A stretch of DNA of 39,439 nucleotides from positions 1 through 39,439 of the forward strand of contig DYGJ01000003.1 of the NCBI GenBank assembly GCA_020724765.1. The letters run 5' to 3'. The position numbers were made by a program, and so were the translations under genes. Below are positions 6,790-14,918 of this stretch, piece by piece. This DNA comes from Thermotoga sp. (GTDB lineage Bacteria; Bipolaricaulota; Bipolaricaulia; Bipolaricaulales; Bipolaricaulaceae). The notes beneath the pieces were generated by a model. It had not been told where the DNA came from, ran no database searches, and was given only the letters and a program-made list of their open reading frames with translations. Position 1 is the first letter of the stretch. Every line of letters begins with the position of its first letter.

Positions 6790-8565
6790 GTGCGATCCCT
6801 GAGATCCGTCTTCCACTACGCCAAACGGTACAAGCTCGCCCTTGTGCTGACGGTGGTGAGCATGCTGGCCCTCGTGGGCATCCAGCTCGTCGCCCCGTGG
6901 CTCATCCGCACGATGATCGCCGCGGTCACCGACCCCGAGGTCGGCCCGGACGCGCTCCGCTTGATAGCCCGGCTGGCATTGCTTGCCCTCGCGGTGTACG
7001 CGCTGCGGTCGGTGATGCAATTCGTCCGCTCGTACGCCGCCCACGTCGCCGGGTGGCACGTCGTGGCCGACGTCCGGCACGACGTCTACCGCCACCTGCA
7101 GCGGCTGTCGCTGCGCTTCTACGAGGACAAGCAGACGGGGCAGCTCATGTCGCGCACGGTCAACGACTCCGACCTCCTCGAACACCTCGTCGCCCACGCC
7201 ATCCCCGATGTACTCGTCAACGTGCTGATGCTCGCTGGCGTCACGGCGGTGCTCGTTCGCATGAGCTGGCAGCTCGCCCTCCTCTCGATGATCCCCATCC
7301 CGTTCATCGTGTTGGCGATGCGTGGGTTCGCCCGCTATGTGCGGCCTGCGTTCCGGCAGCGTCAGGTGGAACTTGGGGAGCTCAACGCAGCCCTGAACGA
7401 CAACCTCTCCGGCATCCGCGAAATCCAGGCGTTCACGCGGGAAGACACCGAGGCGGGCCGTATCTGGAGCCGCATCGTCCGCTACCGCGACTCCCTCTTG
7501 CGCGCCCTGCGGCTGATGGCCGTGTTTCGCCCTTCGGTCGAGTTCGCCGCCTCGATGGGAACGATCCTCCTCATCTACTTCGGCGGCAGGTTGGTGCTGG
7601 ACAAAGCTCTGCCCATCGCCGATCTCGTCGCGTACTTCCTGTACCTGGAGCTCCTCTACCAGCCGGTACGGGCGTTGAGTGACGTATGGGAGAGCATCCA
7701 GCAGGCCATGGCGGGGGCAGAGCGGATCGGCGAGCTTCTGGAGCAGGCGCCGGATGTGGCCGAGCGACCTGGCGCAATCGAGCTTCCGGGCCGGGTGACG
7801 GGGGCAATCCGGTTCGAAGGTGTGAGCTTCCGCTACAGCGTGGGGGACATGGTGCTCGAAGACATCCACCTCGACATCCCCCCCGGCTCCGTCGCCGCCC
7901 TCGTCGGCCCGACCGGCGTGGGAAAGACGACCCTGTCCATGCTCATTCCCCGGTTCTACGACGTGACCGCGGGCGCGATCACGCTCGACGGGCACGACCT
8001 GCGCGATCTCACCCTGGACAGCTTGCGCCGCCAGATCAGCATCGTCCTCCAGGAGGTGTTCCTGTTCCACGGGACGGTGCGCGAGAACATCCTGTTCGGC
8101 CAGCCCGGAGCGGCGGAGCAGCAGATGATCGAGGCGGCCCGGGTGGCCAACGCCCACGACTTCATCCAACAGCTTCCCCAGGGGTACGACACCCTTATCG
8201 GAGAGCGGGGTGTGAAACTCTCCGGTGGGCAGCGACAGCGGCTAGCCATCGCTCGCGCGGTGCTCAAGGACGCGCCGATCCTCATCCTCGACGAGGCGAC
8301 CTCGTCGGTGGACACGGAGACCGAGGTCCTCATCCAGCAGGCCTTGGTGCGGCTGATGGAAGGGCGAACCACGATCGTGATCGCCCACCGCCTGTCCACC
8401 GTGCGCAGCGCCGACACGATCGTCGTGCTCCAGGATGGACGAATCGTGGAACAGGGAACGCACGACGAGCTGATGGCCCGGGGAGGGCTGTATCAGCACC
8501 TCAACCACGTCCAGGTCGAGGATCAGCTGTTGCATGGTCCCATCCCCGAAGCCCAACGCCGTTGA
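6790..8565 (+). CDS. ABC exporter half-transporter (membrane domain plus ATPase)
   Basis: The 591-residue product has about six membrane segments in residues 1-320 followed by a complete ATP-binding cassette: Walker A GPTGVGKTT near 373, Q-loop ISIVLQEVFLF, signature LSGGQRQRLAIARA near 477, Walker B ILILDEATSSVD near 498 and the switch histidine in IAHRL. This is the type IV exporter (MsbA/BmrA/lipid-and-drug) layout, which works as a dimer. The GTG at 6790 is supported by AAGGAG 6 bases upstream. As there is no partner half-transporter gene, a homodimer is likely. The substrate cannot be told from sequence. An MFS transporter gene follows after 73 bases, possibly on the same transcript. Confidence 0.93.
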   Translation: MRSLRSVFHYAKRYKLALVLTVVSMLALVGIQLVAPWLIRTMIAAVTDPEVGPDALRLIARLALLALAVYALRSVMQFVRSYAAHVAGWHVVADVRHDVYRHLQRLSLRFYEDKQTGQLMSRTVNDSDLLEHLVAHAIPDVLVNVLMLAGVTAVLVRMSWQLALLSMIPIPFIVLAMRGFARYVRPAFRQRQVELGELNAALNDNLSGIREIQAFTREDTEAGRIWSRIVRYRDSLLRALRLMAVFRPSVEFAASMGTILLIYFGGRLVLDKALPIADLVAYFLYLELLYQPVRALSDVWESIQQAMAGAERIGELLEQAPDVAERPGAIELPGRVTGAIRFEGVSFRYSVGDMVLEDIHLDIPPGSVAALVGPTGVGKTTLSMLIPRFYDVTAGAITLDGHDLRDLTLDSLRRQISIVLQEVFLFHGTVRENILFGQPGAAEQQMIEAARVANAHDFIQQLPQGYDTLIGERGVKLSGGQRQRLAIARAVLKDAPILILDEATSSVDTETEVLIQQALVRLMEGRTTIVIAHRLSTVRSADTIVVLQDGRIVEQGTHDELMARGGLYQHLNHVQVEDQLLHGPIPEAQRR

Positions 8566-8638
8566 TCGCTCCCGTCAGCAGAGGGAAGATCACGCCACCC
8601 AAACCGTAGAGACACAAGTTCTGTAGAAGGGGGAAGAC

Positions 8639-9910
8639 GTGGAGCAACTGAACAGGTCGGGTAGCGGCGGTCGGTTGCGGGTTAGGGCTGCCCGGCTCGT
8701 GGAGTTCCTCGGCCTGAAGCGGAGCATCCTCGGGCTCCTCTCGATGGCCGTCCTCGTGGGCATGGGGGAGCACATGGCGGAGCAGTTCCTCCCCCTCTAC
8801 CTGCTCGCCCTCGGCGGCGGGTTCCTCTCGGTGGGGTTCCTGAACGGGATGGACAACCTCCTCGGCGCCCTGTATTCATTCCCCGGCGGTTACCTTGCTG
8901 ACCGGATGGGCACGAAACGCGCTCTGCTCTTGTTCAACGTGCTGTCGATGGTCGGGTTTCTCATCGTCGTCCTCATTCCTGCGTGGCAAGCGGTGCTGGC
9001 CGGGGCGGTCCTCTTCCTTTCTTGGACAGCCATCTCGCTCCCCGCGACGATGGGCCTGGTGGCCCGTGCCCTGCCCAAGGACAAGCGGACGATGGGGGTG
9101 TCGATCCACTCCCTCGTGCGCCGGGTGCCAATGGCGCTCGGACCGATGGTCGGGGGGGCGTTCATCGGCATGTGGGGGGTGGAGCTGGGGGTGCGCCTGG
9201 CGTTCGTGGGGGCGCTCGTCATGGCCCTCGTGGCGGCGATCCTGCAGCAGGTCTTGATCGAGGACGACCGTAAGCCGGGGGAAGCGCGCGCGGCCTCCCA
9301 GGCGGAGGGGAACCCGCTCCGGCTATGGAAGGAGATGAGTGGGGACCTGCGGCGGCTCCTCGTGGCGGACATCCTGGTCCGGTTCTGCGAGCAGATCCCG
9401 TACGCCTTCGTGGTGGTGTGGGCGGTGGGAACGGCCGCTGCCCCCGGCCCGGTAACCGCTCTCCAGTTCGGGGTCCTGCGCTCGATCGAGATGGCCACGG
9501 CAATCCTCATCTACATCCCGGTGGCCTATCTCGCGGACCGGGGGCACAAGAAGCCGTTCGTGGTCGCGACGTTCGTCTTCTTCACCCTGTTTCCCGTGCT
9601 GCTTCTCTTTTCCCGTTCGTTCGGGATGCTCGTGGTGGCGTTCGTCCTGCGGGGGTTGAAGGAGTTCGGCGAGCCAACGCGCAAGGCGCTGATCATGGAC
9701 TTCGCTCCAGAGGGGCGGAAGGCGGGGATGTTCGGCCTCTACTACCTCGTGCGGGACGTGATCGTGTCCGTGGCCGCGTTCGGCGGGGCGCTCCTGTGGT
9801 CGGTGCAGCCGGAGGTGAACCTCCTCGCCGCGTTCGGGTTCGGAGCGGCGGGCACGCTATGGTTCGCCCTGAAGGGCCGCGACCTCGGTCCAAGGAGGGA
9901 ACATGCCTGA
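8639..9910 (+). CDS. Major facilitator superfamily transporter
   Basis: The 423-residue product starts at a GTG preceded by AAGGGGGAAG and has about 12 hydrophobic segments in two halves. Between TM2 and TM3 it carries GGYLADRMGTKRALL, the MFS motif A (GxLaDrxGrkxxl), and a degenerate copy in the second half, YLADRGHKKPFVV. A charged loop around residues 205-225 separates the halves. The substrate is unknown. The last eight bases overlap the start of the DUF3795 gene, which indicates translational coupling. Confidence 0.9.
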   Translation: MEQLNRSGSGGRLRVRAARLVEFLGLKRSILGLLSMAVLVGMGEHMAEQFLPLYLLALGGGFLSVGFLNGMDNLLGALYSFPGGYLADRMGTKRALLLFNVLSMVGFLIVVLIPAWQAVLAGAVLFLSWTAISLPATMGLVARALPKDKRTMGVSIHSLVRRVPMALGPMVGGAFIGMWGVELGVRLAFVGALVMALVAAILQQVLIEDDRKPGEARAASQAEGNPLRLWKEMSGDLRRLLVADILVRFCEQIPYAFVVVWAVGTAAAPGPVTALQFGVLRSIEMATAILIYIPVAYLADRGHKKPFVVATFVFFTLFPVLLLFSRSFGMLVVAFVLRGLKEFGEPTRKALIMDFAPEGRKAGMFGLYYLVRDVIVSVAAFGGALLWSVQPEVNLLAAFGFGAAGTLWFALKGRDLGPRREHA

Positions 9911-10259
9911 CGAAGAGAGATTGATCGCGGCGTGCGGGATCGACTGCACGGATTGCGACATCCGCCGTGCACCAACGGACCCGGAACTGCAGCGCACAAT
10001 CATTGAGTGGTTCAAGAAGAAGCGGAACCTCGACGTGAAGCCGGAGGCGATCCGTTGCTCGTGGTGCCGGGGTAACCGCGCCGATCACTGGTCCGCGGAC
10101 TGCTGGATCCTCCGCTGCTGCGTGGACGAGAGGGGCCTCGCCCACTGCTCCCAGTGCGCGGACTTTCCCTGTTCCCGCCTTATAGAGTGGGCGAAGCAGG
10201 ACGAGGGATACGGCCGGGCATTCGCTCGTCTCCAGGCAATGCGATCGGCCTCAGGGTGA
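9903..10259 (+). CDS. DUF3795 cysteine-rich protein
   Basis: The ATG lies inside the end of the MFS gene after AAGGAGGGAAC. The 118-residue product opens ERLIAACGIDCTDCDI and contains CSWCRG, CWILRCCVDERGL and HCSQCADFPC, the Cys pattern of DUF3795 proteins (CGxxCxxC ... CxxC ... CxIRxCxxxKGxxxCxxCxxFPC). About 12 cysteines suggest metal or Fe-S binding. The family has no assigned function. Overlap with the MFS transporter points to coordinated expression. Confidence 0.88.
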   Translation: MPDEERLIAACGIDCTDCDIRRAPTDPELQRTIIEWFKKKRNLDVKPEAIRCSWCRGNRADHWSADCWILRCCVDERGLAHCSQCADFPCSRLIEWAKQDEGYGRAFARLQAMRSASG

Positions 10260-10291
10260 TCCTGCGCAGTCCCTGAGAGAGACTGAGGGGT

Positions 10292-10308
10292 ACGTGCCTC
10301 CAGCACGT
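10292..10308. terminator. Small hairpin downstream of DUF3795
   Basis: ACGTGC and GCACGT form a perfect 6-bp stem around a 5-base loop, 33 bases after the DUF3795 stop. No T-run; could end the ABC-MFS-DUF3795 transcript. Confidence 0.3.
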
Positions 10309-10466
10309 AGCTTGTGATCCGTACCGCCCTTCTTCGGCCTACAAGGTACAGGCCACGAGCTCGTGCTCTTTCTCAACTCCCGACAGCCGTCGGGCATGAA
10401 GCACGACGTTACGGTCCCTCCTGGGTGCAAAGCGTCCTCTTCTTGATCTATCCGTCGGAAGCTGAT

Positions 10467-10475
10467 TGCTATAAT
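10467..10475 (+). promoter_or_regulatory. Extended -10 promoter (TGCTATAAT)
   Basis: A perfect extended -10 (TGnTATAAT) lies 22 bases before the ATG at 10498, with the SD AAAGGAGG between. No -35 at proper spacing; extended -10 promoters can do without one. Confidence 0.65.
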
Positions 10476-10497
10476 CGCAGTACGAAAGGAGGCGTTC

Positions 10498-10953
10498 ATG
10501 TCCGACCGACCACGGGGCGAGAAGGACGAGAAGGAAGAAGAGAAAGAGGAAGAGAAACGACACGAGAAGCAGGAGAAGAGCTGGGACGAGAAATGGCGCC
10601 ACGATCCGGTGGGCGCGTTCGTGTGGGCGTGCATCTTCATCTGGGCGGGGCTGGTGCTCCTCGCCGCAAACACGGGGTACCTGGCGAGGCTCGCCGAGGG
10701 GTGGGGCCTTCCCAGGCTCGGCACGTGGTCCGTGATCCTCGCCGGGGCGGGGGCGCTGGTAATCGTGGGGGTGTTGCTCCGGCTCCTCATCCCATCGCTC
10801 AGGCAGGCGGTGTTCGGGGCGCTCATCGTGGGAGTGGTCCTGATCGGTGTCGGCCTGCACGAAGTGGTGGGCTGGGACGCGGTGTGGCCGACGATCCTCA
10901 TCGTGGTGGGCGTCTCGATCCTTCTCCGAGGGGTCCTCTTCCGCCGCCGCTGA
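10498..10953 (+). CDS. Small membrane protein with charged N-terminal tail
   Basis: The 151-residue product begins with about 38 almost entirely charged residues (runs of Lys and Glu, such as EKEEEKEEEKRHEKQEK), then four hydrophobic segments: GAFVWACIFIWAGLVLLAA, TWSVILAGAGALVIVGVLL, VFGALIVGVVLIGVGL and WPTILIVVGVSILLRGVLF. The pairing of short TM hairpins with a WP-x-I-L-I-V-V-G-x-x-I-L-L-R motif resembles the LiaI/LiaF-type transmembrane region of envelope-stress proteins. The charged tail is probably cytoplasmic. The start has a strong SD and promoter. Function is unknown. Confidence 0.8.
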   Translation: MSDRPRGEKDEKEEEKEEEKRHEKQEKSWDEKWRHDPVGAFVWACIFIWAGLVLLAANTGYLARLAEGWGLPRLGTWSVILAGAGALVIVGVLLRLLIPSLRQAVFGALIVGVVLIGVGLHEVVGWDAVWPTILIVVGVSILLRGVLFRRR

Positions 10954-11033
10954 ACAGGACCAAGATCCGGCCTAACTGCTGAGATCGCAGAGCGCGTCGA
11001 GCACAACGGCTAGACGGTTCACCGGTTCTCAGT

Positions 11034-11062
11034 TTCTCGGTCTGGGAGCAAGGCACCGAGAA
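11034..11062. terminator. Hairpin (8-bp perfect stem)
   Basis: TTCTCGGT and ACCGAGAA pair perfectly around a 13-base loop, between the small membrane protein gene and the convergent GH3 gene. A terminator is plausible by position only. Confidence 0.35.
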
Positions 11063-11066
11063 CCCT

Positions 11067-11126
11067 GGACTGCGGACAACGGGTATTGAATGACGGTCCA
11101 CGAATAACGGACTACGGGTAACGGGG
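11067..11126. repeat. Low-complexity A/C/G repeat
   Basis: GGACTGCGGACAACGGGT (11067-11084) recurs as GGACTACGGGTAACGGGG (11109-11126), with related ACGG/AACGG units between. It lies in a 218-bp gene-free interval and encodes nothing evident. Confidence 0.4.
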
Positions 11127-11171
11127 TTCCTCTGCGTTCTCCGCGACCTCAGCGGTGAGAGCTTGTCGGAT

Positions 11172-12317
11172 CTACAGGCGGCCGAGGTTGAGGGTGGAAA
11201 GCTCGTCCCACAGGTACCGCAGCGGCGTCCACCACGCGTCACGGCCGATGCAGCGGAAGTGGGGCGGCCGCAGAGCGAGGATGATGTCCCCGATCTTGTA
11301 CCGGGCGAGGATCGGCGTGGACACGACAAGGCTCCCCATCTCCCCCCGCTTCATCTCGTGGAGGAGTTTCACCCTGCCCCGGCCGGTCTCGACCTCGAAC
11401 AGGAACAGGTCGTAGTTCGGGACCCACGCCCTCTTGTCGTTCTTCTGCTGGCCGAACATCCCCTCGGTGGCGCCGTAGATCTCCCGGATCGCCGCCTTCC
11501 CGTACAGGGCGTCAAGCGCCGGGGCAAGGCGGGTGTTGATCCCCGGCACGCTCCCTAGGGTCATAATTCGCACCTTCCACAGGGATTTGGGGTACACGCC
11601 GTGGGTTTCCTTCAGCCACCGGCCAAACCGGATCGCCGTCGGGGCGACCCCGCCGACGAGGGTCACGTTCTCGTCCCTGCACTTCTGGTAGGCGAACTCG
11701 AACCTGGCGTTCCAGTCGCGGGGCGTCTTCCCGCCACCCAAGGCGTCGATCTCTTCCTGCGACGGCACGGACCGGATCGGGGTCTCGCGGGAGACGTGCT
11801 TGGTGTAGATCCCCGAGCTGTAGCCGTACTCGACCTCGCGGCCCCCCACCTGCACCGTTCCCACCACAGACGGGAAGTTGAGGTTGAGGTTCACGCCCTG
11901 GAAGAGGTCGAACCGCCCTGTCTCGAGCGCGTAGTTGACCATCGCCCGTCCGGCCGCGACGCGCATCCGGAGGTCGGTCGGGGTCATCGGGATGAACTTC
12001 TCCTCGCCCTTCGTGGTGCCACGGGTGATCGCCCACCCGATCGGCGGTTCGGTGAGGAGGAGGTCCACCTCCCCCGCCATTACCCGGCCGATGAGAGGCT
12101 TGTAGTCGTCGTACGTGGCAATGGGGAACGATTTCCGGTACTCATGAAGGTTTCCCACCGATGCCGCCCCGTGTTCGCGACCGTAGCCTGTCCCACGGTA
12201 GATCTGGAGGAGCCTCGCCAGCACTTCCTCCTGGCGCGCAGCGGGATCGGCCACAGCGTCGTGCCACGGCTTCACGAGGGACTGGAGCTGCTCGATCGCC
12301 TGTTCGAGGGCTGCCAT
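11172..12317 (-). CDS. GH3-family acyl-adenylating enzyme
   Basis: The 381-residue product shows the GH3-fold pattern: an N-terminal helical region ending in FPIATYDDYKPLIGRVMAGE, the phosphate-binding loop TRGTTKGEEKFIPMT near residue 100 (SSGTTxGxxKxxP-like), an A5-like IYGATEGMFG near 290 and a YKIGDIILAL motif near 350. Plant GH3 proteins join amino acids to jasmonate or auxin through acyl-adenylates. Bacterial members are mostly uncharacterised, and this one is shorter than the plant enzymes (about 600), so the C-terminal cap may be reduced. The start lies 6 bases after the stop of the upstream secreted-protein gene, and there is no strong SD, so translation may be coupled. The substrate is unknown. 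Confidence 0.82.
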   Translation of the reverse strand: MAALEQAIEQLQSLVKPWHDAVADPAARQEEVLARLLQIYRGTGYGREHGAASVGNLHEYRKSFPIATYDDYKPLIGRVMAGEVDLLLTEPPIGWAITRGTTKGEEKFIPMTPTDLRMRVAAGRAMVNYALETGRFDLFQGVNLNLNFPSVVGTVQVGGREVEYGYSSGIYTKHVSRETPIRSVPSQEEIDALGGGKTPRDWNARFEFAYQKCRDENVTLVGGVAPTAIRFGRWLKETHGVYPKSLWKVRIMTLGSVPGINTRLAPALDALYGKAAIREIYGATEGMFGQQKNDKRAWVPNYDLFLFEVETGRGRVKLLHEMKRGEMGSLVVSTPILARYKIGDIILALRPPHFRCIGRDAWWTPLRYLWDELSTLNLGRL

Positions 12318-12323
12318 GACGGT

Positions 12324-13082
12324 TCAGAACCCGCAGCGCTCGCGAAGTTCGATCTCGTGGATCTCCTCGACGATCAGCGCTGGCAGCAGGTAGGTCGCCG
12401 ACCTGTCCACACTGATCCAAACCTCCTCTCCTGCCGGAACGAGTCTTCCCCGCACCTGCACGTTCTTGCCCGTGAGCGACTCGAGCAGAGGATCGTCTTC
12501 CCACGGCCAGCGCGGTTCCCCCACGAGCACGTAGAACCCGTCGAGTCCGAGGCCGAACTCCCCTGTCTGAAGGAGGTAGAGCGGTCCCTCGCTCCGCGAG
12601 CACCAGAACTGACGGACCGAGAGGATGTACCCGGTGAGGGCGACCGGATCGTCGCGGGGCTCTTCGCCAAACCGAACCGTGATCCGAAGCGCCTCCTCTT
12701 CGTACACAACGCCGGAGAACAGCGGGGCGATCGTCACGGCCAGGCTGTCCATCGTCGGTCCGGGAGGCCCCTTCCGACCGAGGAGGATGAGAGCGTTGGG
12801 AGTCTCCTCCAGCTCGAACGGTCCGAGCTGGCGCGTCTGCCCCGGCGCGACCACGAGGAACGGGTAGAACGAACGGATGGAGATCGAGTTCGTGTCCTTC
12901 ATGAACACGGCCGCCGAGAACTCGTACACGGTGGCCCCGAAGAGACTCGAGTCCGCGGTGTTCGCGATCTCAACCATCACGTCGAGCGCTCCCGCACCCC
13001 ATCCCACGGTGCTCCCCACAGCGAGCAAGACCGTCATTATCATCGTCCCGAGTGCTTGCCTGCCCCCAACTTGCGTCCGCAT
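12324..13082 (-). CDS. Secreted protein of unknown function
   Basis: ATG at 13082 is preceded by CCAAGGAGGCATC, and the product begins with a signal peptide (positively charged MRTQVGGRQ, then MIMTVLLAVGSTVGWGAGA). The 252-residue mature part is beta-rich: an Ig-like first half (LDVMVEIANTADSSLFGATV, VVAPGQTRQLGPFELEE), then a second half (YLLQTGEFGLGLDGFYVLVG, NVQVRGRLVPAGEEVWISVD) that looks like an OB-type or small beta-barrel domain. It ends IHEIELRERCGF. No family was recognised. It is directly upstream of the GH3-family gene (6-base gap), implying one transcript, although one product is exported and the other cytosolic. Confidence 0.75.
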   Translation of the reverse strand: MRTQVGGRQALGTMIMTVLLAVGSTVGWGAGALDVMVEIANTADSSLFGATVYEFSAAVFMKDTNSISIRSFYPFLVVAPGQTRQLGPFELEETPNALILLGRKGPPGPTMDSLAVTIAPLFSGVVYEEEALRITVRFGEEPRDDPVALTGYILSVRQFWCSRSEGPLYLLQTGEFGLGLDGFYVLVGEPRWPWEDDPLLESLTGKNVQVRGRLVPAGEEVWISVDRSATYLLPALIVEEIHEIELRERCGF

Positions 13083-13375
13083 GATGCCTCCTTGGAAAGA
13101 GCGCAAGGCGCCCTGTGTCCCAATCCCGATTGTACGCGCGAAGCTCCGACCCACGCGGGGGCGTCTGCACGAGGACCCGCAACGAGGACCCGAAGGGGCA
13201 GTCGGCTCGCCGCGCGATCGCGTCGAGAACGTGAACTGATGGGGACTACATTGGGCTGGGTCCACCGCCAGGCCGGGGTAGTGGAGGGCTGAACTGGACT
13301 GGGATCAAGAACAGGCGAGGCGAAGACCGTCTGGATTCCCGAGTCGAGCATGCGCCAGTAGGGAACAATCCGCCG

Positions 13376-13828
13376 CTATTCGCGAGCCCTGGCGCCGACG
13401 TTGAACCCAGCCGTAGCCCCTGCGGCGGCGAGGGGCGGGGCAAACGGCAGAACGTTCTCCGGGATCTGCAGAGAGATCCCGATCCCCAGAGCGACCCCTG
13501 TCCCCGCGGCTGCGCCGAGGAAGCACAAGCCGATGTTGCCGTCGATCCCAAAAAGCGATCCCGCCACGATCACCCCCAAGCTCGATCCCACGACCGTGCC
13601 TCCGGTGAAACCGAGGAACGCGCCGAAGATGACCCGAGCGAGGGCGTCCCAACCTGTGGCGCCGAAGGCGAACGCCCACGATAGGGTGTAGGCACCGATC
13701 ACCGCTCCCGCGTAGCCGCCGAGCGTGCCGGCCAGGAACTCGGGAAGGACCGCGTTCTCGGGCTGCACCGCGAACGCCGACACACCCGCCAGAACGAGCG
13801 CTAAAGCCACCACCATCATCTTCTGCAC
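13376..13828 (-). CDS. Glycine-rich integral membrane protein
   Basis: GTG at 13828 is preferred because GGGAGGTGA lies 8 bases upstream; an ATG two codons later is an alternative. The 150-residue product opens with a signal-like segment (KMMVVALALVLAGVSAFAVQ). It then has four more hydrophobic stretches rich in Gly and Ala with GxxxG spacing (LAGTLGGYAGAVIGAYTLSW, VIFGAFLGFTGGTVVGSSLG, LCFLGAAAGTGVALGIGI, APPLAAAGATAGFNVGAR), a glycine-zipper pattern that favours tight helix packing. No family or substrate was recognised. It is a single gene, divergent from the secreted-protein gene at 13950. Confidence 0.7.
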   Translation of the reverse strand: MQKMMVVALALVLAGVSAFAVQPENAVLPEFLAGTLGGYAGAVIGAYTLSWAFAFGATGWDALARVIFGAFLGFTGGTVVGSSLGVIVAGSLFGIDGNIGLCFLGAAAGTGVALGIGISLQIPENVLPFAPPLAAAGATAGFNVGARARE

Positions 13829-13949
13829 GACCGTCACCTCCCAGAGAATCAACTTTAGTCTACTGCTCGCGTCGATGAGAAGCCAGGAGACGCCGTCGGC
13901 ATTCGCCCGCCATGGTTGGCCACGCTATCATGCCGGTGGAGGACGTGGG

Positions 13950-14375
13950 ATGAAAAAGACACTGGCAGGCGGGATAGCGTTGTTCCTGATCGGTTGGGCA
14001 GCGCTGGCTGTGGATCTGTCCGGCGCGTGGACGACCCAGTTAACGTTCACCTCGGGCGTCGCCTCCCCGAGTACGACCTTCACCCTTCGCTTGGTGGGCT
14101 CAGGGTGGGCCCTCACCACGGCATGGGATCCAGCGCTCCCGGAGCTGAGCAGTCACACCCTTGCCCTCAACGGAAGCCTGGGACCCCTGGGCATCGTTGC
14201 CGGGGCCTCGTTCCAACTGAGCGCGCCCGGCGGGTCTCCCGCGCTTCGCCAGCACGGGGACCTCGCTCTGTGGTCGGCTGACGGGTTCACGTTCCGCAGC
14301 GGGTTCGTCTCGTTCGAGCTTGCGTTGGGGAACCTGACCTTGCAGCTCACGCTTCACCGCGGTCCTGGCGAGTAG
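13950..14375 (+). CDS. Small secreted protein of unknown function
   Basis: ATG at 13950 follows GGTGGAGGACGTGGG and starts a signal peptide (MKKTLAGGIALFLIGWAALA). The 141-residue product is then a series of short beta strands with Ser/Thr/Leu alternation (WTTQLTFTSGVASPSTTFTL, LVGSGWALTTAW, GIVAGASFQLSAPG, FVSFELALGNLTLQLTLH), resembling a small beta-sandwich or barrel. The open frame extends upstream to 13725 but without coding features. A possible -10 box (TATCAT, 13926-13931) lies 18 bases before the start. No family recognised. The RibD-like gene starts 18 bases downstream. Confidence 0.72.
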   Translation: MKKTLAGGIALFLIGWAALAVDLSGAWTTQLTFTSGVASPSTTFTLRLVGSGWALTTAWDPALPELSSHTLALNGSLGPLGIVAGASFQLSAPGGSPALRQHGDLALWSADGFTFRSGFVSFELALGNLTLQLTLHRGPGE

Positions 14376-14393
14376 GGCGCAGAGGGAGGTTCC

Positions 14394-14900
14394 GTGGCGC
14401 GACCGAAGGTCATCCTCTTCGACGCGGTCAGCCTGGACGGGCGGCTGGACGGCGGAGTCGCCAACGCGGTGGACATGGTCCTCTACTACGGGATCGCCGC
14501 TCACTTCCACGCCGACGCGATGCTCTCCGGCTTAGAGACGATCCTCACTGGTTTCGCCGGGCAGGAGGAGCTTCCCGTGGGGAGCCCCCTATCGGATACG
14601 AAGGAACTCCATCCCCTCGCTATGCCGAAGCTCATCATGGCCGACAGTCGAGCCCGGATCCACCTCTGGCGTCTCCTCCGCGCCCTACTGGGGGGGGACG
14701 TGATCGCCCTCGTCTCCCGGCACACGCCTCGGGCATGCCTGGCCGAGCTCGATCGGGCGGGTGTCGAGCACGTTGTGGCGGGCAAGGAGCGCGTGGATGT
14801 TGCGCTCGCCCCCCTCCCCTTGCGGCTCGTCCATCTCGAGAAGATCGCCGAAAACGTGCTCTGGCTGCGGTACAAGGTGAAGCGAGCCCCGCTCGCCTAG
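14394..14900 (+). CDS. RibD C-terminal-type reductase with an internal deletion
   Basis: GTG at 14394 is preceded by GGGAGGTTCC. The 168-residue product opens PKVILFDAVSLDGRLDG, typical of the RibD C-terminal/dihydrofolate-reductase-like family (riboflavin-type NADPH reductases). It continues through DSRARIHLWRLLRALLGGDVIALVSRHTP and GVEHVVAGKERVDV as expected. It then jumps to LPLRLVHLEKIAENVLWLRYKV, which is the family's C-terminal strand. The intervening 50-60 residues, with the D-S/T-GG cofactor loop and the GLVDExSLLxHP segment, are absent, and full-length relatives are about 220 residues. Loss is in frame. The protein may be inactive, or may rely on a partner. Family call is good; activity is doubtful. 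Confidence 0.75.
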   Translation: MARPKVILFDAVSLDGRLDGGVANAVDMVLYYGIAAHFHADAMLSGLETILTGFAGQEELPVGSPLSDTKELHPLAMPKLIMADSRARIHLWRLLRALLGGDVIALVSRHTPRACLAELDRAGVEHVVAGKERVDVALAPLPLRLVHLEKIAENVLWLRYKVKRAPLA

Positions 14901-14918
14901 CCGTCCCTGCCCAGGTAC

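Noticed and set aside
6715-8169. 484-codon open frame on the minus strand, opposite the ABC transporter
   Set aside because: Charged, low-complexity product with no domain; it is the antisense shadow typical of high-GC genes, and the plus strand has all ABC motifs.
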